DNA of 64,000 nucleotides from Gentiana macrophylla (GCA_026214975.1 CM047805.1:2666001-2730000); one strand, 5' to 3'; positions 47,528 through 60,749 are shown, numbered from the stretch's first letter. The notes: generated from the sequence alone by a model not told the origin. Translations and numbers: made by a program.

Positions 47528-47672
47528 CGATTTCGCTTCTACGCGACCAGTTTCAATTGAACAAATTGCATCTCATATAGATGCAAAATCTATCCACTCG
47601 ATTTCGCTTCTACGCGAAATCCATTTTATATTTTTTTTAAGAACATATAGATGCAAAATCTATCCACTCCCC
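47528..47672. repeat. Imperfect direct repeat inside solo LTR
   Basis: CTCGATTTCGCTTCTACGCG and ATAGATGCAAAATCTATCCA each occur twice in the same order, one unit beginning at about 47526 and the next at about 47598. The first LTR copy lacks this segment. Confidence 0.75.
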
Positions 47673-47826
47673 GCACAGGTCTTTATCGATACACTCACTC
47701 GCCTACCAAGGCTCGCATCGTTACTCTTGCGTAAGCGAGTGTAACGAGTTCTTAAGTTCTTAGAGCTTTTACACGATGTTGCGAGTTATTATAAACCACT
47801 CGATGTGAGAGGTAATGGAGTAGTAG

Positions 47827-48092
<266 letters not shown>

Positions 48093-48864
48093 AATATAAT
48101 AAAAAGATATATTCAATATTAGATATTGACAATATATATCTTGAAAAGTATTTAATATAAGATATTAAATATATGAGATATATGATTTTAAGGAAAATCC
48201 TTAATAAGATTAAGGAAAGTATTTAATTTTTTAGTGTAACATTTTTCTTTTCCGGGTGGGCTTAGCCCCCCTTAGTCTATTAATAGATCCGCCCTTGGTT
48301 CCCGCATAGATTTCCTAAAAACTTTTGCCACACACATATGAAAAGTGTTTTTATATACTTACTTTAGCCACAGTAGCGTGACAAATGAGTCTAACTAAAT
48401 ATATATTAGCCACATTTTTTTGTGTGTGTAGCAAAAGCTAGTGTAGGAAAAAAATATTTTTCTTGTAGCGTGACATTGGGGGAATCATGATGGTCTTTGG
48501 TCCAAAATGCTATCTAATATTTATTCATGCAATACTGATTTATTTCACTGCAAGATAAACTCAGAGACTCCCCTTCTTGGATAGGAATCATGAAAGATTT
48601 TGTTCAGATTAAAGAAGGTTATGGATGGCATATAGAAGATGGTAATAATGTCTCATTATGGTTTGACATCTGGTTGGGGGATTCCACCATTGATTCCAGA
48701 CTTAATAGTGAGATATGTCTTAGTAATTTAAATCTATGTGTTAATGATATTATTGATAGTGATAGATCCTAGGATATCTCCAGCCTTGCCACTCCCCTTC
48801 CAAGACAATGTCAGTAAGTATCCTAACTAGGATAACCTATTACTAGATTTTTTTAATGACTTTG

Positions 48865-50379
48865 TGTTAAGGGTGAAATTTATGATTTATATGACGTTAT
48901 TCCCGTAACAATATCCTTGGTATTTTAGTACTTTTTATAGAAAAGTGTTGGTTTTATCGAATTATTGAGTAAACGAGTTTTAAATGTGTTTAAATGCAAA
49001 ATCGAGATATTTACGTGATTTTATCGGTGTTTTATGTTTATCCGTATGATGTTACATTTTGCATGTTTCTATCATGTTGCTAGGTACGTTTGCATGATGA
49101 GTAAGGAGCTTAAACGATGATCACATGAAGATGGAAGAGTTGAAAGATGTTTAAGTGAAGAATCATTGAAGAAACCGGAACCAGGCACTTCATGGGAATT
49201 TTGTCCACACTTGTAGGCACTTTCAGGAAAGTTGTCTTGATGAAAGTTGTAGAGGATTGAAATATCTTTCCAACGCATGTTGAATCACCTCATTCGGAGC
49301 CCTATAAGTGAAGTTATGAGTAAAATACTGGAGCTGGGTCCTGGACGGGCGTCCATGATTATGAACAAGCGTCCGGAGCGGTTATCATAAAGCAACCGAC
49401 TTGATTTTCCTATAAAAACAGCGTGATCTTTACCCTAATGACACATTATTCGAACCCTAAACCCTAGGGGCAGCTTGGCTGCGTTTTCCTTCGATTTTTC
49501 TCTAGTTTTATGCACTTAAACTTCTAGATTAGATTAGATAATTTCATGTACTTTTATTCATCAATTCGAGTTGTCAAGAAGATGCTAAGAGGCTAAATCC
49601 TCTTGAACAAGCGTTGTGAAGCCGTCCAATTCAACAGATTGATTTCTAGTTCGTGATTATTTTGTGAGTTCTATTTCAAGTTCGTTTCTTTTATCATGTT
49701 TTGTATGTTTTATTGCATGTTTAATCGAAAGATGCTTGCTTTGATGATTGTTTATATGATGAGAGTCGTGTCAACCTTAGATCACCATGATAAAAGATTG
49801 GATCTTTGATCTAAATAAAACGAAAGTTATTAGATTGATTTTCTAGATTAGAAATCGAAAGATTTCACGCCTAGGTTAGAAAGACGTAATCTTTAACATC
49901 AAAAGATAAAAGATTAGAAAACGAACTTGTCTACGAGAGTAGGAGTTTATGCCTTCGATTAGGTGAATCACGACTTGAGTAGAGATCACGAAGTAATCCG
50001 AATTAGAATTGAATGTTGATAGGATAGGTGGATCAATTGCTTGTTCGTTCGTTATACTTGATTTAAATCCCTTAAAACTCGAGTTGCATAGTTTAGTTTA
50101 CTTTTTGCACTTAGTTTAGTTTAGTTAATAAGTTCGTTACCCGTATCTTGCCTAGCATTGGAGTAATCCTCTGTCTAGTTAATTTTCTGCATATTTGGTA
50201 GTTTAGTTCTTCGTTTAGTTTAGCTTCGTGACATATGTTAGTTTAAACAAAAACTAGGATTCACAACGATCTAGTTAAAGTAAGATCGACTCCGGCGTTA
50301 GCCTCTATACTACGATCCTTGCACTTGAGGTTAACCGGTTTTATTACTTGTTTATTTTGTATTAATAAAATCCGTGACA
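48865..50379. mobile_element. Solo LTR (family B), 1.5 kb, with perfect 5-bp TSD
   Basis: It starts TGTTAAGGGTGAAATT and ends TCCGTGACA. CTTTG flanks both sides (48860-48864 and 50380-50384). The LINE reading frame is continuous when the insert and one CTTTG are removed. The stretch with gaaagttgtagaggattgaaa followed by ccaacgcatg resembles LTRs of plant Ty3/Gypsy Tat-like elements; the superfamily is tentative because no internal domain remains. Confidence 0.85.
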
Positions 50380-50740
50380 CTTTGATTACAGGATATGGAA
50401 TATTAAAGTCCCTCACAAAATCAAGTTCTTTCTCTTTTTAATTTGCCATAGTAAACTCCTAACCAATGTGGAATGAAGAAAAAGACACATGACTGATGAG
50501 GAAATCTGTGAAAGATGTTCCACTCTCTGTGAAGATCTGGACCATTTGTTTCGTCTCCCTAGGTTTTAATTTGTTCTTTTCTAGGTCTTTGACCTCCTTT
50601 TGTATTAAAAAAACTTTCCGTTATCACAAATTTCGGTGTTATAAACACCGGCTGTTAGTACCAGTTATTCAGAAAGTCATAAAATAGCAGTACTGCAATT
50701 TAGTTATAATGGATGATCGATGATTTGTAAAAAAAAATAT

Positions 50741-51300
50741 TATATAACATTGTTGCACAACGACAACATTATTTTTCTAATTTCTGCGCTTTACCAAATA
50801 AACAAACCGTAAAATCACAAATCAAACTCGTTGTGAGTGAATAGTGTATAAATGATCTGAACCGAATCAAACATTTACTTATCACATCAAGTAACCACTC
50901 TAAATAGTCTAATTAGCTCGATTAAATTTTCATTATACTTGAATTATTTTAAGCACTTTCAAACTCGAGGTAGAGCTCGAGCAGCTCTAAGAATGTTGAG
51001 TTTAAAAGTGTTTGAGTTCAGTTCGTTCAAACATACAAAAAAAATGAAATTTTTTATATAATATAACAATGCTCGATAAAACACGTGAACATTTCAAGTC
51101 AAACTTCAAATTGCTCGAGTCTGGCTCGTTAATCTTGACGAATTGTTCGAGCTCAGCTTGATTTCAATTAAATCATATTAAGCGAACATTTTACGACCCG
51201 AATATCGAGCTTCTTATGAGCAGCTCGATTTATTAATCCCATAACTGAACCATGGTGGCGCCTTATACTAGGTTGGGACTACCGACCCGTTAAAACAATA
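50741..51300. other. Intergenic with gctcgag-rich MITE-like segment
   Basis: From about 50830 to 51240 the sequence is rich in tcgag/gctcga words and opens with GTATAAATGATCTGA, recalling the GTGTAAACGATCTGAG end at 26057. It is probably a diverged relative of that MITE. No gene is seen. Confidence 0.4.
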
Positions 51301-51301
51301 T

Positions 51302-52609
51302 TCAATAGAATTTATTTGAAAAAACACACACATATATATATACACACACGTATTTACCCGTATCGGGAAATTCATGCCGTTGTCCCTGACCATACTCCGA
51401 AAAAAACAATTGGGAGGTAAGGGTGTGCATTAATTGAAACTTGTACATAGTGGGAGTTACAGTTATAGGTGAAGAAACAATTAGATGAGTTACCACCACA
51501 AATAGAACACTAAAAGTCCAAATTGAATGGTCAAATGAAAAGTTAGATGCCCACATGATTGTACAAAGATATAAATGCAAAGTTTGTGGGTGAGGATGCA
51601 CAAAGCATGTGACAAAAGGGAACCACATACCTAACATATTTGGTGAATTATAACGACCTTTTTTTTCTTAACATGGTTTGAAAAAAAACCTCAATTGTCA
51701 AATCTATTATAAAGGTTTATATAAAGTAAAGGGTTTTATAATTGGGAAATTTATTAAAAAAGCAGCTGTGGTGATGATTATTCGCTTAAATGAACTTTAT
51801 TGGAATGATTAGTTAAAGGGTTTATTTTTGTGTGTAAAAAAGGGGTTTTTTAGAAGAGAGCCCTTTTAAATGAAGAGAGAGTTATATGAAGTCGCCTTTT
51901 AAATGAAAGCCACCATTATAATTACCTTGTAAATGATTATTTGGTGAAGTATAACGACCTTTTTAACATGGTTTGAAAAAAAAAAAATCAAAATAAATAA
52001 ATAAAATAGTTTGGAAAAGGAAAAAGAAAAAGAAAAAACTCAATTGTCAGATCTATTATAAAGGTTTATAAAGTAAAGTGTTTTATAATTACTTTGTAAA
52101 TGATTATTGATCAATACATTTACCGTAAAAAGATTGGACTAACCGTCATTCGTCATTTATTTTCATTTGAAAAACTTGAAAAAATATGCTTCAAAAAAAT
52201 AACATTCCTGAAAATATACTTCAAAAGATAAAATTAAAAAATTATGTTCCCTTCGGTTCCGCGTCGCTACGTAGCTCATGCGTGTTGGAGCATATTTTTC
52301 CAAGTTTCCCTTTCATTTTTACCCTATTTAGTACAATAATTCTTTTCTTCTTTTCATTTTTACGGAAACGAAAGATACGCAAATCCTTTTTCGTCCAAAG
52401 TGAGACTCAATCTCTGGTTATTGCCGAGTTATGACCTGATGTTAACCACTAGGCCGATACTTTGTTGGTAAAGTTTATTATGTGACAGAGGGTATATATT
52501 TTTTTATTTTTACCTATTTTGTACTATAATGTATGCTTATTAAGTGAAATACAGTTAAAATAGAAAGGTATAATAAATGTCAATTTTAAAGGGTTGATTA
52601 GAAATGAAA
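51302..52609. other. Intergenic with a direct repeat of about 120 bp
   Basis: The block beginning ATTTGGTGAATTATAACGACC (about 51644-51760) is repeated in diverged form at about 51939-52100, sharing CTATTATAAAGGTTTATA. A minus-strand 111-codon frame (51302-51637) and the 82-codon frame at 52186-52434 match nothing I recognise. Confidence 0.45.
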
Positions 52610-52618
52610 TATAAAGAT

Positions 52619-52807
52619 GAATATTGTTACTGACACAACATCCAATCTAAGGATACAACATTTTGGGCGAAATTCGATTCCGAGTGGTGGAATTTTGCAT
52701 TTGATATTCTCAAAGTTGAATTTTGAACTTAGATCCGACTCCGGAAAGATCGAATGTCATTATGGTATCTCAAAAATAGATTGGATGCGATGCTAATAAC
52801 AACGCCC
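52619..52807. mobile_element. Mutator-like MITE, 189 bp, with perfect 9-bp TSD
   Basis: The ends GAATATTGTTACTGACAC and GATGCTAATAACAACGCCC are the diverged ends of the 12545-12734 family. TATAAAGAT flanks both sides (52610-52618 and 52808-52816). Length and ends agree with the other copy to within one base. Confidence 0.85.
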
Positions 52808-52816
52808 TATAAAGAT

Positions 52817-53880
52817 ACAATTTATAGGGGAAAATGTGTATATTCAAACAATATACACTTAATCACTAAAACGCGTCACTCAATTTACATATTCCACATA
52901 GTTCTGGAGGCGGGACACTAAGAGGCTAAGAGCCCTTTGGATTAGAGACCAACTTTTTATTCATATAGATTCAGCCTAAAAAGACGTGTTAAACCACTAT
53001 CATTGAAAGTAAAAATTTGACATGTATCAAACAAGGACTCAAAACAAAAAAACCAAAAACATTGCGATATAAATATAAATATCGTGAAAAAAAATTGATT
53101 AAACATACCCAAGAAGTTAGGTGAGTCCCTTAAATAAAAAAAATAAAAAAAAAAAGTTAGGTGAGCGGTTACAACAATCCGTTGAGGTAAAAATGAATTT
53201 GAAAGAGGGAGCTTTTATTGACATCCGATTTTTGCTTCGAGCATCAAAAAATTATTTCGAAAACTATACTATTTTTCTCGGGAAAAAAAAGACACTAGCG
53301 TTTTCTACTTAACGAAATGTCACTGATTGTGACGTTTCTTGTACATAATATGGATGATAGTGGGTAAATAACACTACTGACATTGACGTTTCTTGTACAT
53401 AACGAACGTCAGCGACGACTACGACGTTACTATCAACCTCAATAACAATGATGTTGGGGAGTTGAAGTGTGGTTCCATACAAAAAATGAAAAACAATTTT
53501 TAATCAAAATAATGGATTCTCGATACAATTTTGTGGTGCCAATAGAATCCTCCTTGAAAGATTGATCGGACGTGAAAACAATCGGGCCCAAGGTGTCTCG
53601 GCTTGATTAGGAAAGGCCCATACTACTAACATTGAAGCTTGAGTCAAAAAAATGGTGGCCCACTTTGTAACACCCATGATGACGAGGGGCCGCACCACCG
53701 ACAACAATTGTCCTGATTTCCACTATTCACAGTTAAAGGCCCTAAACTTATCATTAATTACGCGTGGACCCCTGCAATAATTCTGCAATGTGATTTTTGG
53801 ATTTCTGAATTCACATGTAAAACAATACAATATACTGAATATAGTACATTTAATCATGAGACCATCAATTCTATCTTAAC
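52817..53880. other. Intergenic, GACGTT-containing repeat remnant
   Basis: At 53318-53455 GACGTTTCTTGTACATAA is repeated twice and aacgtcagcgacgac follows, the same theme as 37850-37985 and 59400-59465. The rest is AT-rich and holds no gene I can support. Confidence 0.4.
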
Positions 53881-53899
53881 TATTTTCTTTATAATTTGC

Positions 53900-54175
53900 A
53901 CATTTTTAGGGAGCCTCCGCAATTGAGGCCGCTCAGATAAATTTTTGTCGCAACAGAACGAGAATCGACCTGTAGGTCAAGGAGACAACGACCCTTAATG
54001 GGTATCGAGGGGGCAACTCTCTCGAAACCTAAATTAACGTCTACAAGACCGAGAATACATGACTTTCCATGCGAAGAGTGATGTATGTTGTCTTTACAAT
54101 GTTTCACAAAGACTTGCAACATTTCGGATGAGACACGTTCAGTCTATAAAAAACACTGATTGCAAAGTCCAGAAA
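53900..54175. other. Possible hAT-tail remnant
   Basis: The stretch gtatcgagggggcaactctctcgaaacc resembles the ggtttcgggggcgttgccccga region of the hAT elements at 2590-2640 and 20400-20440. A matching terminus is not seen, so this is tentative. Confidence 0.3.
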
Positions 54176-56190
54176 TCCGAAAAGCATCATCATTTCATTT
54201 TTCGATTGATCATACGAGTAACCGTTTGAATTAAAAACCTTACACTGTATCATGATAGAGGTTTTCGATTATTTCCCATAGTGTTGTTTGTTATATGTGA
54301 AGAGTCGGATGCCCTAGATCGATTTCTTTCAATAATAAAAAGATGTATATACAGTTTAGATAATTGAGACATAACCATCGATTTATCTAATTCACGAAAG
54401 TTTAAATACAAGACAATGTGGTCATTTGAGTTGAGAAAAACTAGTACAAACCGTTCAAATACAAAGGAAAAAAAAATTGTTCAATGGAACCTAGTAGGAA
54501 GGTTGCTAAGTGGATAAGGATTCAACTTATAATAAACACAAAAATAATACAAGAATTAATCATGTTTTTATGCTTTAATCAAAAGCAAGTGGTACAATTA
54601 TAACTATAAGTATTACTCAGATTATAAAATAAAAAAAATAAAAAAAAATCCAAGAGGACAAAGTATATTATAAAACAATCATTGCACGTGATGTATTCAA
54701 CTTTGTCTATTCCTATCTATTGGAATCATATGCTTGGCTCCTCCCACCTTCACAAACCACCACACACACACCCCACCCCACCCCACCCCCACCCACAAAC
54801 CCCAAACAACACCTCTACCCCGACCCTACCCAGGGGCGGAGGTACATGTTGTTGTAGGGTGTGATCATGTGATCCAACTGACATTCAAGATTTTTTCTAA
54901 TATTAAAACGATATAGCTTTGTTGTTAAAAAAATATAATTTTATCGATAAAAATAATAATGTATTGGAGGTTATTTTGGTACATCTTTAAGTTAGTTTAT
55001 GTTCATGTTTACCGCTGAATGGTAGTGATATTTATTTGTCGAGGCCAACTCTTTTCGGGATAATTCCCTTTTATTTTATCGTTTTTTTTATTTTTTTATT
55101 TTTTCAAGTCGTATTGTTTGAGTGCAGCAGCTTTAGGCTGTTGGGAGTCCAACGTAAATCAGATGGGAGGGAGTCAAATTTAGAACCGGCTTTGTGCTTG
55201 TTTGTTAATGTTTTTTTTTTATTTTGATAAAAAAAAAAAAATGTAAAGATAAGAGGTCATTAAAGAGCTTGAAATATTTTTCCATCTTTTTAAAAAGAGT
55301 TTCAAATCATTTGCAAATGGGCTGGCCTTTTTTTAACTTTTGTTTCGACCCCTTTAATCTCACCGTTCCTGACGTGATTATATATATTTTGGTCGTCTTT
55401 TAGTGCAATATTATATACTGTGGAGAAGCGATTGATTTTCACAATTTTCACCGACCTTCATGTAAAAAGGTTCATGAATAATGTAAATTAAGAATTATGT
55501 CTCAGTAGAAGTTGATGCATATATTTTTTGGCTTGTGAGAAGTTGATATATTGTATTGAAATTGAACTTGAACTATCACATCCTAGGCCCCTATCTCAAA
55601 AGCAATATTGACTCCACAACGCTTTCAATCTTTTGCCATTGTTCTTAAATGAAAAATAAAAGTTTCTAACTCAAAGGACATCCACCGTCACGCCCTTTGA
55701 GATGTGTCTTAGTAATGGTTGTAAATAGAACGCCGTATCGATCACTTTTTTTTGTGGTAAATCGATACATTATATAAAATTCTCACATCCCGTTCAAAAG
55801 CAAGACAGACTCTACATCACAACCCCTCTTTTTCCACGAGTTACCCCATTGCCCCTTCCTTAAATAAATAAATAAAAAAGCGTTGACCCCCAATTCAAAT
55901 GGCACACCACCACCTCGTCCCTAAGATTAGTGTATAATATAAATCGAGTGATATGCCTCAGTGATTCATTGTACTAAGATTGGCTTTAAACCTATTTCCT
56001 AAAATGTGTTCCCTTATACATGATTTGAACCCCACATTTCAGCTAGGTTAGACCGTCACTACAAAACTAAGCTTTACGCTAGACTATCACCACGACACCA
56101 AACTTCCAACTATGTTAAGCCGTCACTTCAACCCACAAGCTCTCATCTACCCCGTCACTAGCATCTAAACGCTTTAACAAATGAGCTATA
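54176..56190. other. Intergenic, no gene recognised
   Basis: It contains a C-rich tract at 54745-54835 (ccacccc and accccaccc) followed by CAGGGGCGGAGGTAC, which resembles a MITE terminus, and poly(T)/(A) tracts at 55080-55245. The reading frames here are short and match nothing I know. Confidence 0.4.
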
Positions 56191-56199
56191 TACCTCTCA

Positions 56200-56400
56200 A
56201 GAGACACCTCTCCTTAAACAACAACGAATAAATATAAGTTGGTTTTCGGACGGCAGATTGCACCACAGAACACATGATCGAATCATATCAGCCGTACACG
56301 GTGACTCTTTATGTGCAAGAATTCTAATCCTCCACCTAAAATCCACCGAGTCACTATAACTAACATCCTCACTATTCTTTCGGGTCACGTATGCGAGAGA
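56200..56400 (+). mobile_element. Diverged SINE copy
   Basis: It shares with the SINE at 19841-20664, in the same order, CAGATTGCACC, an AT-CGAAT box B remnant, a gccg-gtgactctt-type block, CTCC-CACCTAA, and TCACTATTCTTTCGGGTC. Box A is not preserved. It lies about 300 bases upstream of the BRH1-like start codon. Confidence 0.6.
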
Positions 56401-56705
56401 AATCGTCTTCTTGCACCAAAGATTATATATAATAATAATAATATAATATATGATTCATCATCTTATTCAACGTAATCCGTACTCTAAGCCGCCGTATAAA
56501 CTTTAACTTGTCTACCTCCTTTCTTCCTCCAACTCATTCGCAAAACTCTCTTTCTCCCTCTTTCTTTCTCTTTATTTGTATCTATAAATTCACTTTCTTA
56601 AACCAAATCTTATTAATTATATATTTATTCTTCTAAAATTTCAATCTTTTTTCCTTGAATTTCTGTAATTAATAAACTTACAACAAAAAAACATTTCCAA
56701 AAAAA
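56401..56705 (+). promoter_or_regulatory. BRH1: BRH1-like promoter and 5' UTR
   Basis: AT-rich sequence (ATTATATATAATAATAATA at about 56425) is followed by a CT-rich leader (56510-56600, ctccttt and ctctttctc runs) typical of plant 5' UTRs, and an A-rich run directly before ATGG. The exact start site is unknown. Confidence 0.45.
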
Positions 56706-57233
56706 ATGGGTTTTCCGGTGGGTTATACAGAAGTTTTCCTCCCGAAAATCTTCATCCATTTACTTACTTTCCTCGGTTTACTACGCTCAGTTCTCCAATC
56801 CCTTTTCAATTTCCTCGGTCTACCCGATTTCCTCGAACCATCCGAGATTCATTACTCGGAAAACCCGACCCAATTGCCTGTAATTCCACCCATATCCGCT
56901 TTCCTGATCCGGGAGCTTCTCCCGGCGGTTAAATTCTCCGACTGTGGAATCCCTTCCGGTGAGCTGCCGGAGAGCTGTGCGGTTTGTTTGTATGAGTTTG
57001 AAGGCGGAGAAGAGATCAGGTGGTTGAACAACTGTAAGCATATTTTTCATAGAAGCTGTCTGGACCGTTGGATGGATTATGATCAGAAGAACTGTCCACT
57101 TTGTCGGACGGCATTGGTGCCACGTCATCTACAAGATGAGTTTAATCAACGGCTGTGGGCGGCTACTGCTAGTGCTCATGGGATTGAAGATGATGATGAC
57201 TACCATGATGATTTTAATATTTCTAACATGTAA
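56706..57233 (+). CDS. BRH1: BRH1/XERICO-like RING-H2 E3 ubiquitin ligase
   Basis: It encodes 175 residues and has no intron. It starts MGFPVGYTEVFLPK, as in Arabidopsis BRH1 (At3g61460). Residues about 11-40 form a hydrophobic, probably membrane-anchoring segment. The RING-H2 finger has all eight ligands: C91, C94, C110, H112, H115, C118, C130, C133 (C-x2-C-x15-C-x-H-x2-H-x2-C-x11-C-x2-C), with W122 in the E2-contact position. The family motif EFNQRLWAA follows, then a diverged acidic tail (EDDDDYHDD). Such proteins are E3 ligases; BRH1 is brassinosteroid-responsive and the related XERICO affects ABA levels. The length agrees with the family. The ATG context (AAAAAATGG) is good. Confidence 0.95.
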   Translation: MGFPVGYTEVFLPKIFIHLLTFLGLLRSVLQSLFNFLGLPDFLEPSEIHYSENPTQLPVIPPISAFLIRELLPAVKFSDCGIPSGELPESCAVCLYEFEGGEEIRWLNNCKHIFHRSCLDRWMDYDQKNCPLCRTALVPRHLQDEFNQRLWAATASAHGIEDDDDYHDDFNISNM

Positions 57234-57299
57234 ATTTCTCTTTTTCATTATAACTTCTTTTTTAAATTTTTTTTATACAATTAACCAAGAAATTTTATG

Positions 57300-57495
57300 A
57301 TACCCCGGCCGTAAAACCACATATTTCTACTCTTTTTTATAACAAAAGAGGGTAGAAACATGTCGTATTAACCGTGCATGTTTTATAATCACACATTTCT
57401 AATCTCTTTAGCGGTAAAGAAAATATAAATATGTGATTATAAAAATGCTACTATATATAATCAATTTATAGCCGGTGTATTATAAAGTTTTTCCG
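57300..57495. mobile_element. Candidate MITE with ATACCCCGGC ends
   Basis: The left end GATACCCCGGCCGTAAAACC is roughly inverted at the right end, ATTTATAGCCGGTGTATTAT. Interior words acatatttctactc and gtagaaacatgt are also inverted. It lies about 70 bases after the BRH1-like stop, so it may be part of the transcript 3' end. The TSD is unclear. Confidence 0.4.
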
Positions 57496-57940
57496 ATTAC
57501 GGTTGGATTCGATATCGAGAGGTTTTAAGGGCATTTGACAACTTCTGCCTCCGTGGCATCTGATCGGATTGTGAGATTCGACTTTTCAGAGCTTAAATGA
57601 GGATTTGATGTCTGCTCGTGTAAGGTTTGATTTTCTAGCGGTTAACGCAAGTTAAAGTAAAATCGATATGATACAAATTGAGTATGCATTCGACACATAT
57701 GTACACTGTATATGTATATGAAAGGAGATTTTCTTACGATAAATTTTATCGTAAAATGCGTATAAGAATTAAGACGGTTATGTTAAGTATTTATTTATTA
57801 TAACTTATTATTTTTCCATAATAGGGTCCATAATAGGGTTGCGTATGGTGATAGAGAATATAAATGTGGGACATTTCTACTATGTTTTACGGTTTACAAG
57901 GTGCTAGTGTGTAGGTAAAATAGAATAGAAATATGTATAA
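57496..57940. other. Intergenic, nothing recognised
   Basis: No element boundary or reading frame stands out. Confidence 0.35.
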
Positions 57941-57942
57941 TT

Positions 57943-58032
57943 AACAAGTCATTTGATATAATAATAATAACTATACATGTTATGTTAATTAATACTAGTA
58001 TTATTGTTATTATTATATCAAATGACATGTTA
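57943..58032. repeat. Near-perfect hairpin, arms of about 28 bp
   Basis: The left arm AACAAGTCATTTGATATAAT (from 57943, continuing AATAATAAC) pairs with the right arm, which on the opposite strand reads AACATGTCATTTGATATAAT (from 58032). The loop is about 30 bases. It could be a small foldback element; a small-RNA precursor is possible but not supported by anything else. Confidence 0.7.
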
Positions 58033-58421
58033 ATAATACTACTTAAGTACTACTATCATCCGTTCCATAAAAAATATTTATTTTTTTGAGGTACACACAG
58101 ATAAGAAACAATTAATATGCTGTATTTTAACATTAATGAACATATTTACCCTTATTTAATAATAAATGCTGTTTTGGAATATTAAAAGAATATACAAACA
58201 TTAAATGCATGATATGTGTATTTTGGAAAATATGCATTAAATGATAAATTGATTTTCTAAATGAAAATTTTTTATTGGACAATTCATTTTTTAAAAGTGG
58301 ACACTTTTTTCCCAAAATGTAAATTCATTTAGCTTTTTTTTCTTTTGTCTCCTAATGTAAGTCCATTTAGATAACGAATGAAGCATTTATTACATATTTC
58401 TCTTTTTACCCCTATTTATTA

Positions 58422-58676
58422 CTCCCTCCGTTTTTTTAACTGTTACTTTTCAGAATTTGCTTTGTTTTTAACTATCTGTCATTTTATATTATCAATGCAG
58501 GATTTATTATTTTTTCCTCTCTTATCCTTCATTTCAATAACCTAAATTTTAGTTCAATTTTCCATACACAAGGAATGAAGGGTAATTTTGTTATTTTATA
58601 CTATATTTCAGTCATATTAATCACTTTCTTAATCTGTGTCATTTTTTTCTCTACGAGAGTTAAAAAACGAAGGGAG
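58422..58676. mobile_element. Stowaway MITE (Tc1/mariner), TA TSD
   Basis: The ends CTCCCTCCGTTTTTTTAAC and GTTAAAAAACGAAGGGAG are inverted, 255 bp apart, with TA on each side (58420-58421, 58677-58678). CTCCCTCCG is the classic Stowaway terminus in plants. A second, partial element of this sort (CATCCGTTCCATAAAAAATA) begins at about 58049. Confidence 0.9.
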
Positions 58677-58744
58677 TATTACTCACTCACTTTTCACTGT
58701 TTTACATTAATAACAATCAAATGTTATTTTAAACATTTCCATCA

Positions 58745-60186
58745 AATTAATGACATATAATTAATTTAACTAACATTTCTAATCTGTGTAAAAAAACCTC
58801 AAATTGATTTACATTTTGGGAACCTCTAAAATATTGATTCCCCTAAATAAATAAATAAAACACTAAATAATTGATTTCGGTGCTCATTTATGAATGATGG
58901 TCCCACTTTTTGCACGGAAAATTAAAGATACCACAACATAGCCGGCACCCAAAAAAAAGGAGAAATATTTGTGTGGTGTCTCCACACGGTGTGGAAACAC
59001 CGCAGATAAGATCGATCTGATCATACAGCTTTTATCACAGATTTAAACTCACAGATTTACGATCGTTTCAACCGCTACTTCATCTCAAATTCTCTCACCA
59101 CACAAGTATTTCCCCCAAAAAACGACCGGCCTCAGCTCAAAAAAAAAAAAAAAAAAAAAAACAAACAAACAAACAAACAACGGCCGGCCCAATTATTATT
59201 ATTATTATTATATTACTGTTTTTCTTTTAAAAAATAAAGATTCTATAGATATTACGTTTTTATTTCTGGCTCAGAAAATCATTTTAAGTACTTAAAAAAT
59301 TAAACGAGCACCACAACTATTTATCATAAGAATATGCACTGGAAAAATTACTTTGAGTATCATAATTATTTATTATTATGAGAATAATTACATAAGTGTC
59401 ACTGGTGAGTAACGTCGGATCTACTGACGTTATTTTAAAAAGTAACGTCGGTAGCTTTGACGTTCAAAGTGTAGTGCTGGAAGTGTTTTTTTAAAAAAAC
59501 ACATGTAGTGCATGAAGTAAAAAAAAATACATGTGTGGTGCTAGAATTAAAAATAAAAAATTAAAAAGTGTCGATAAGTAATAAAAGTGTGTGCCAATAA
59601 TATCCGAGACCAACTGACTGCTCATGATCGTAAATCATACGATCCTGATCAAAGGGAAAGCCATGACCCAAAATTGTTCTGACATTGAGATTCAAAAAAA
59701 ATCAAACATGCTATCCCTTACACAATCTCGGGTCAGTACCCTTACACATTCTCATGTCAGTAACCACACGTACGATACTTTCAAACTATTCGAGAGAGTG
59801 ATATGTATACTTTAAAAATGCCCTATAATAATCTCAGAGTATTGATTCATGACGTTAAAATACTCATTATTCATCATTAATCTTAATTTTATCGATACTC
59901 TTATTGTTTTCCATTGCAACTATCTAGCTGATACAAATCTAAAATACTAAAAAAAAAGAGGCATTCAACTCTTACAATTTCACACTTTAAAATGGGAGTT
60001 TAAGAACATCGGAATAAGTTGTAGAGAGAGAGTTGAGTTCGAGCAATAGATTAAAGAACAAAGTTCAAATAAAAAATTAAGTTTGTTTATTACACAAACA
60101 AACTCGAACTCATTCATGTATCAAACAAACACAAACTCAAACATCATTTATTCGAATCGGCTCGAATTGTTTACACCTCAGATTAA

Positions 60187-60219
<33 letters not shown>

Positions 60220-60720
60220 GAATAATAATAAAGAGAAGACAGGGGCCAAAGAGGTAACGACACAGTAGAGGATCTAATTTGACATATTTAGCGGGGGCGG
60301 GAAATAAAAATAAAATTGACATATTTCCATATTTAGCGGGGGGAAATAAAAATAAAATTGACATATTTCCAACACAAGTTGAGGTAGGCAAAATATTGAT
60401 AAATGCTATTATTTTTTTATCATTTAGCAAAAGAATTAAATGCCAGACCATGAAACATCATGTTGAATGATCATGACTAGATTGGACATTTCACCTCCAT
60501 TAATCGGGAAGTTTTTTACAGTGTGTGACTACGTGCGGATCACACAAGCAAGACACTACACATCACACGATTTCATTCTCAAGATTTTAAATCGTGTGGT
60601 TCGATCGTTTCAGTATTCACATCACCAAAATCTCTACACCACACAAGTATTTCTCCCATTAATCTGTCTTCTCTTTCTTCACTGTTTAAAAAAAAATAAA
60701 AAAAAATAAACCACATAGTA
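58745..60720. other. Intergenic, AT-rich, with simple repeats
   Basis: Poly(A) at 59138-59162, (CAAA)n at 59162-59179, (TTA)n at about 59190-59212, and (AAT)n at 60190-60232. GACGTT words occur at 59410-59465. A MITE-like end GAATTGTTTACACCTCAG is at 60163-60181 after gctcgaa words. GACATATTTCCA- and ATTTAGCGGGGG-containing short repeats lie at 60280-60375. No gene is seen. Confidence 0.5.
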
Positions 60721-60749
60721 GGAGTGATTCTTCGTTACTAACTCAAAAT

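Noticed and set aside
51302..51637. A 111-codon minus-strand reading frame
   Set aside because: No recognisable domain, and its 5' part lies in a segment duplicated nearby; composition matches intergenic DNA.
54682..54916. A Pro/Thr/His-rich small protein
   Set aside because: It reads a CCACCCC-type simple repeat and lacks any gene structure.
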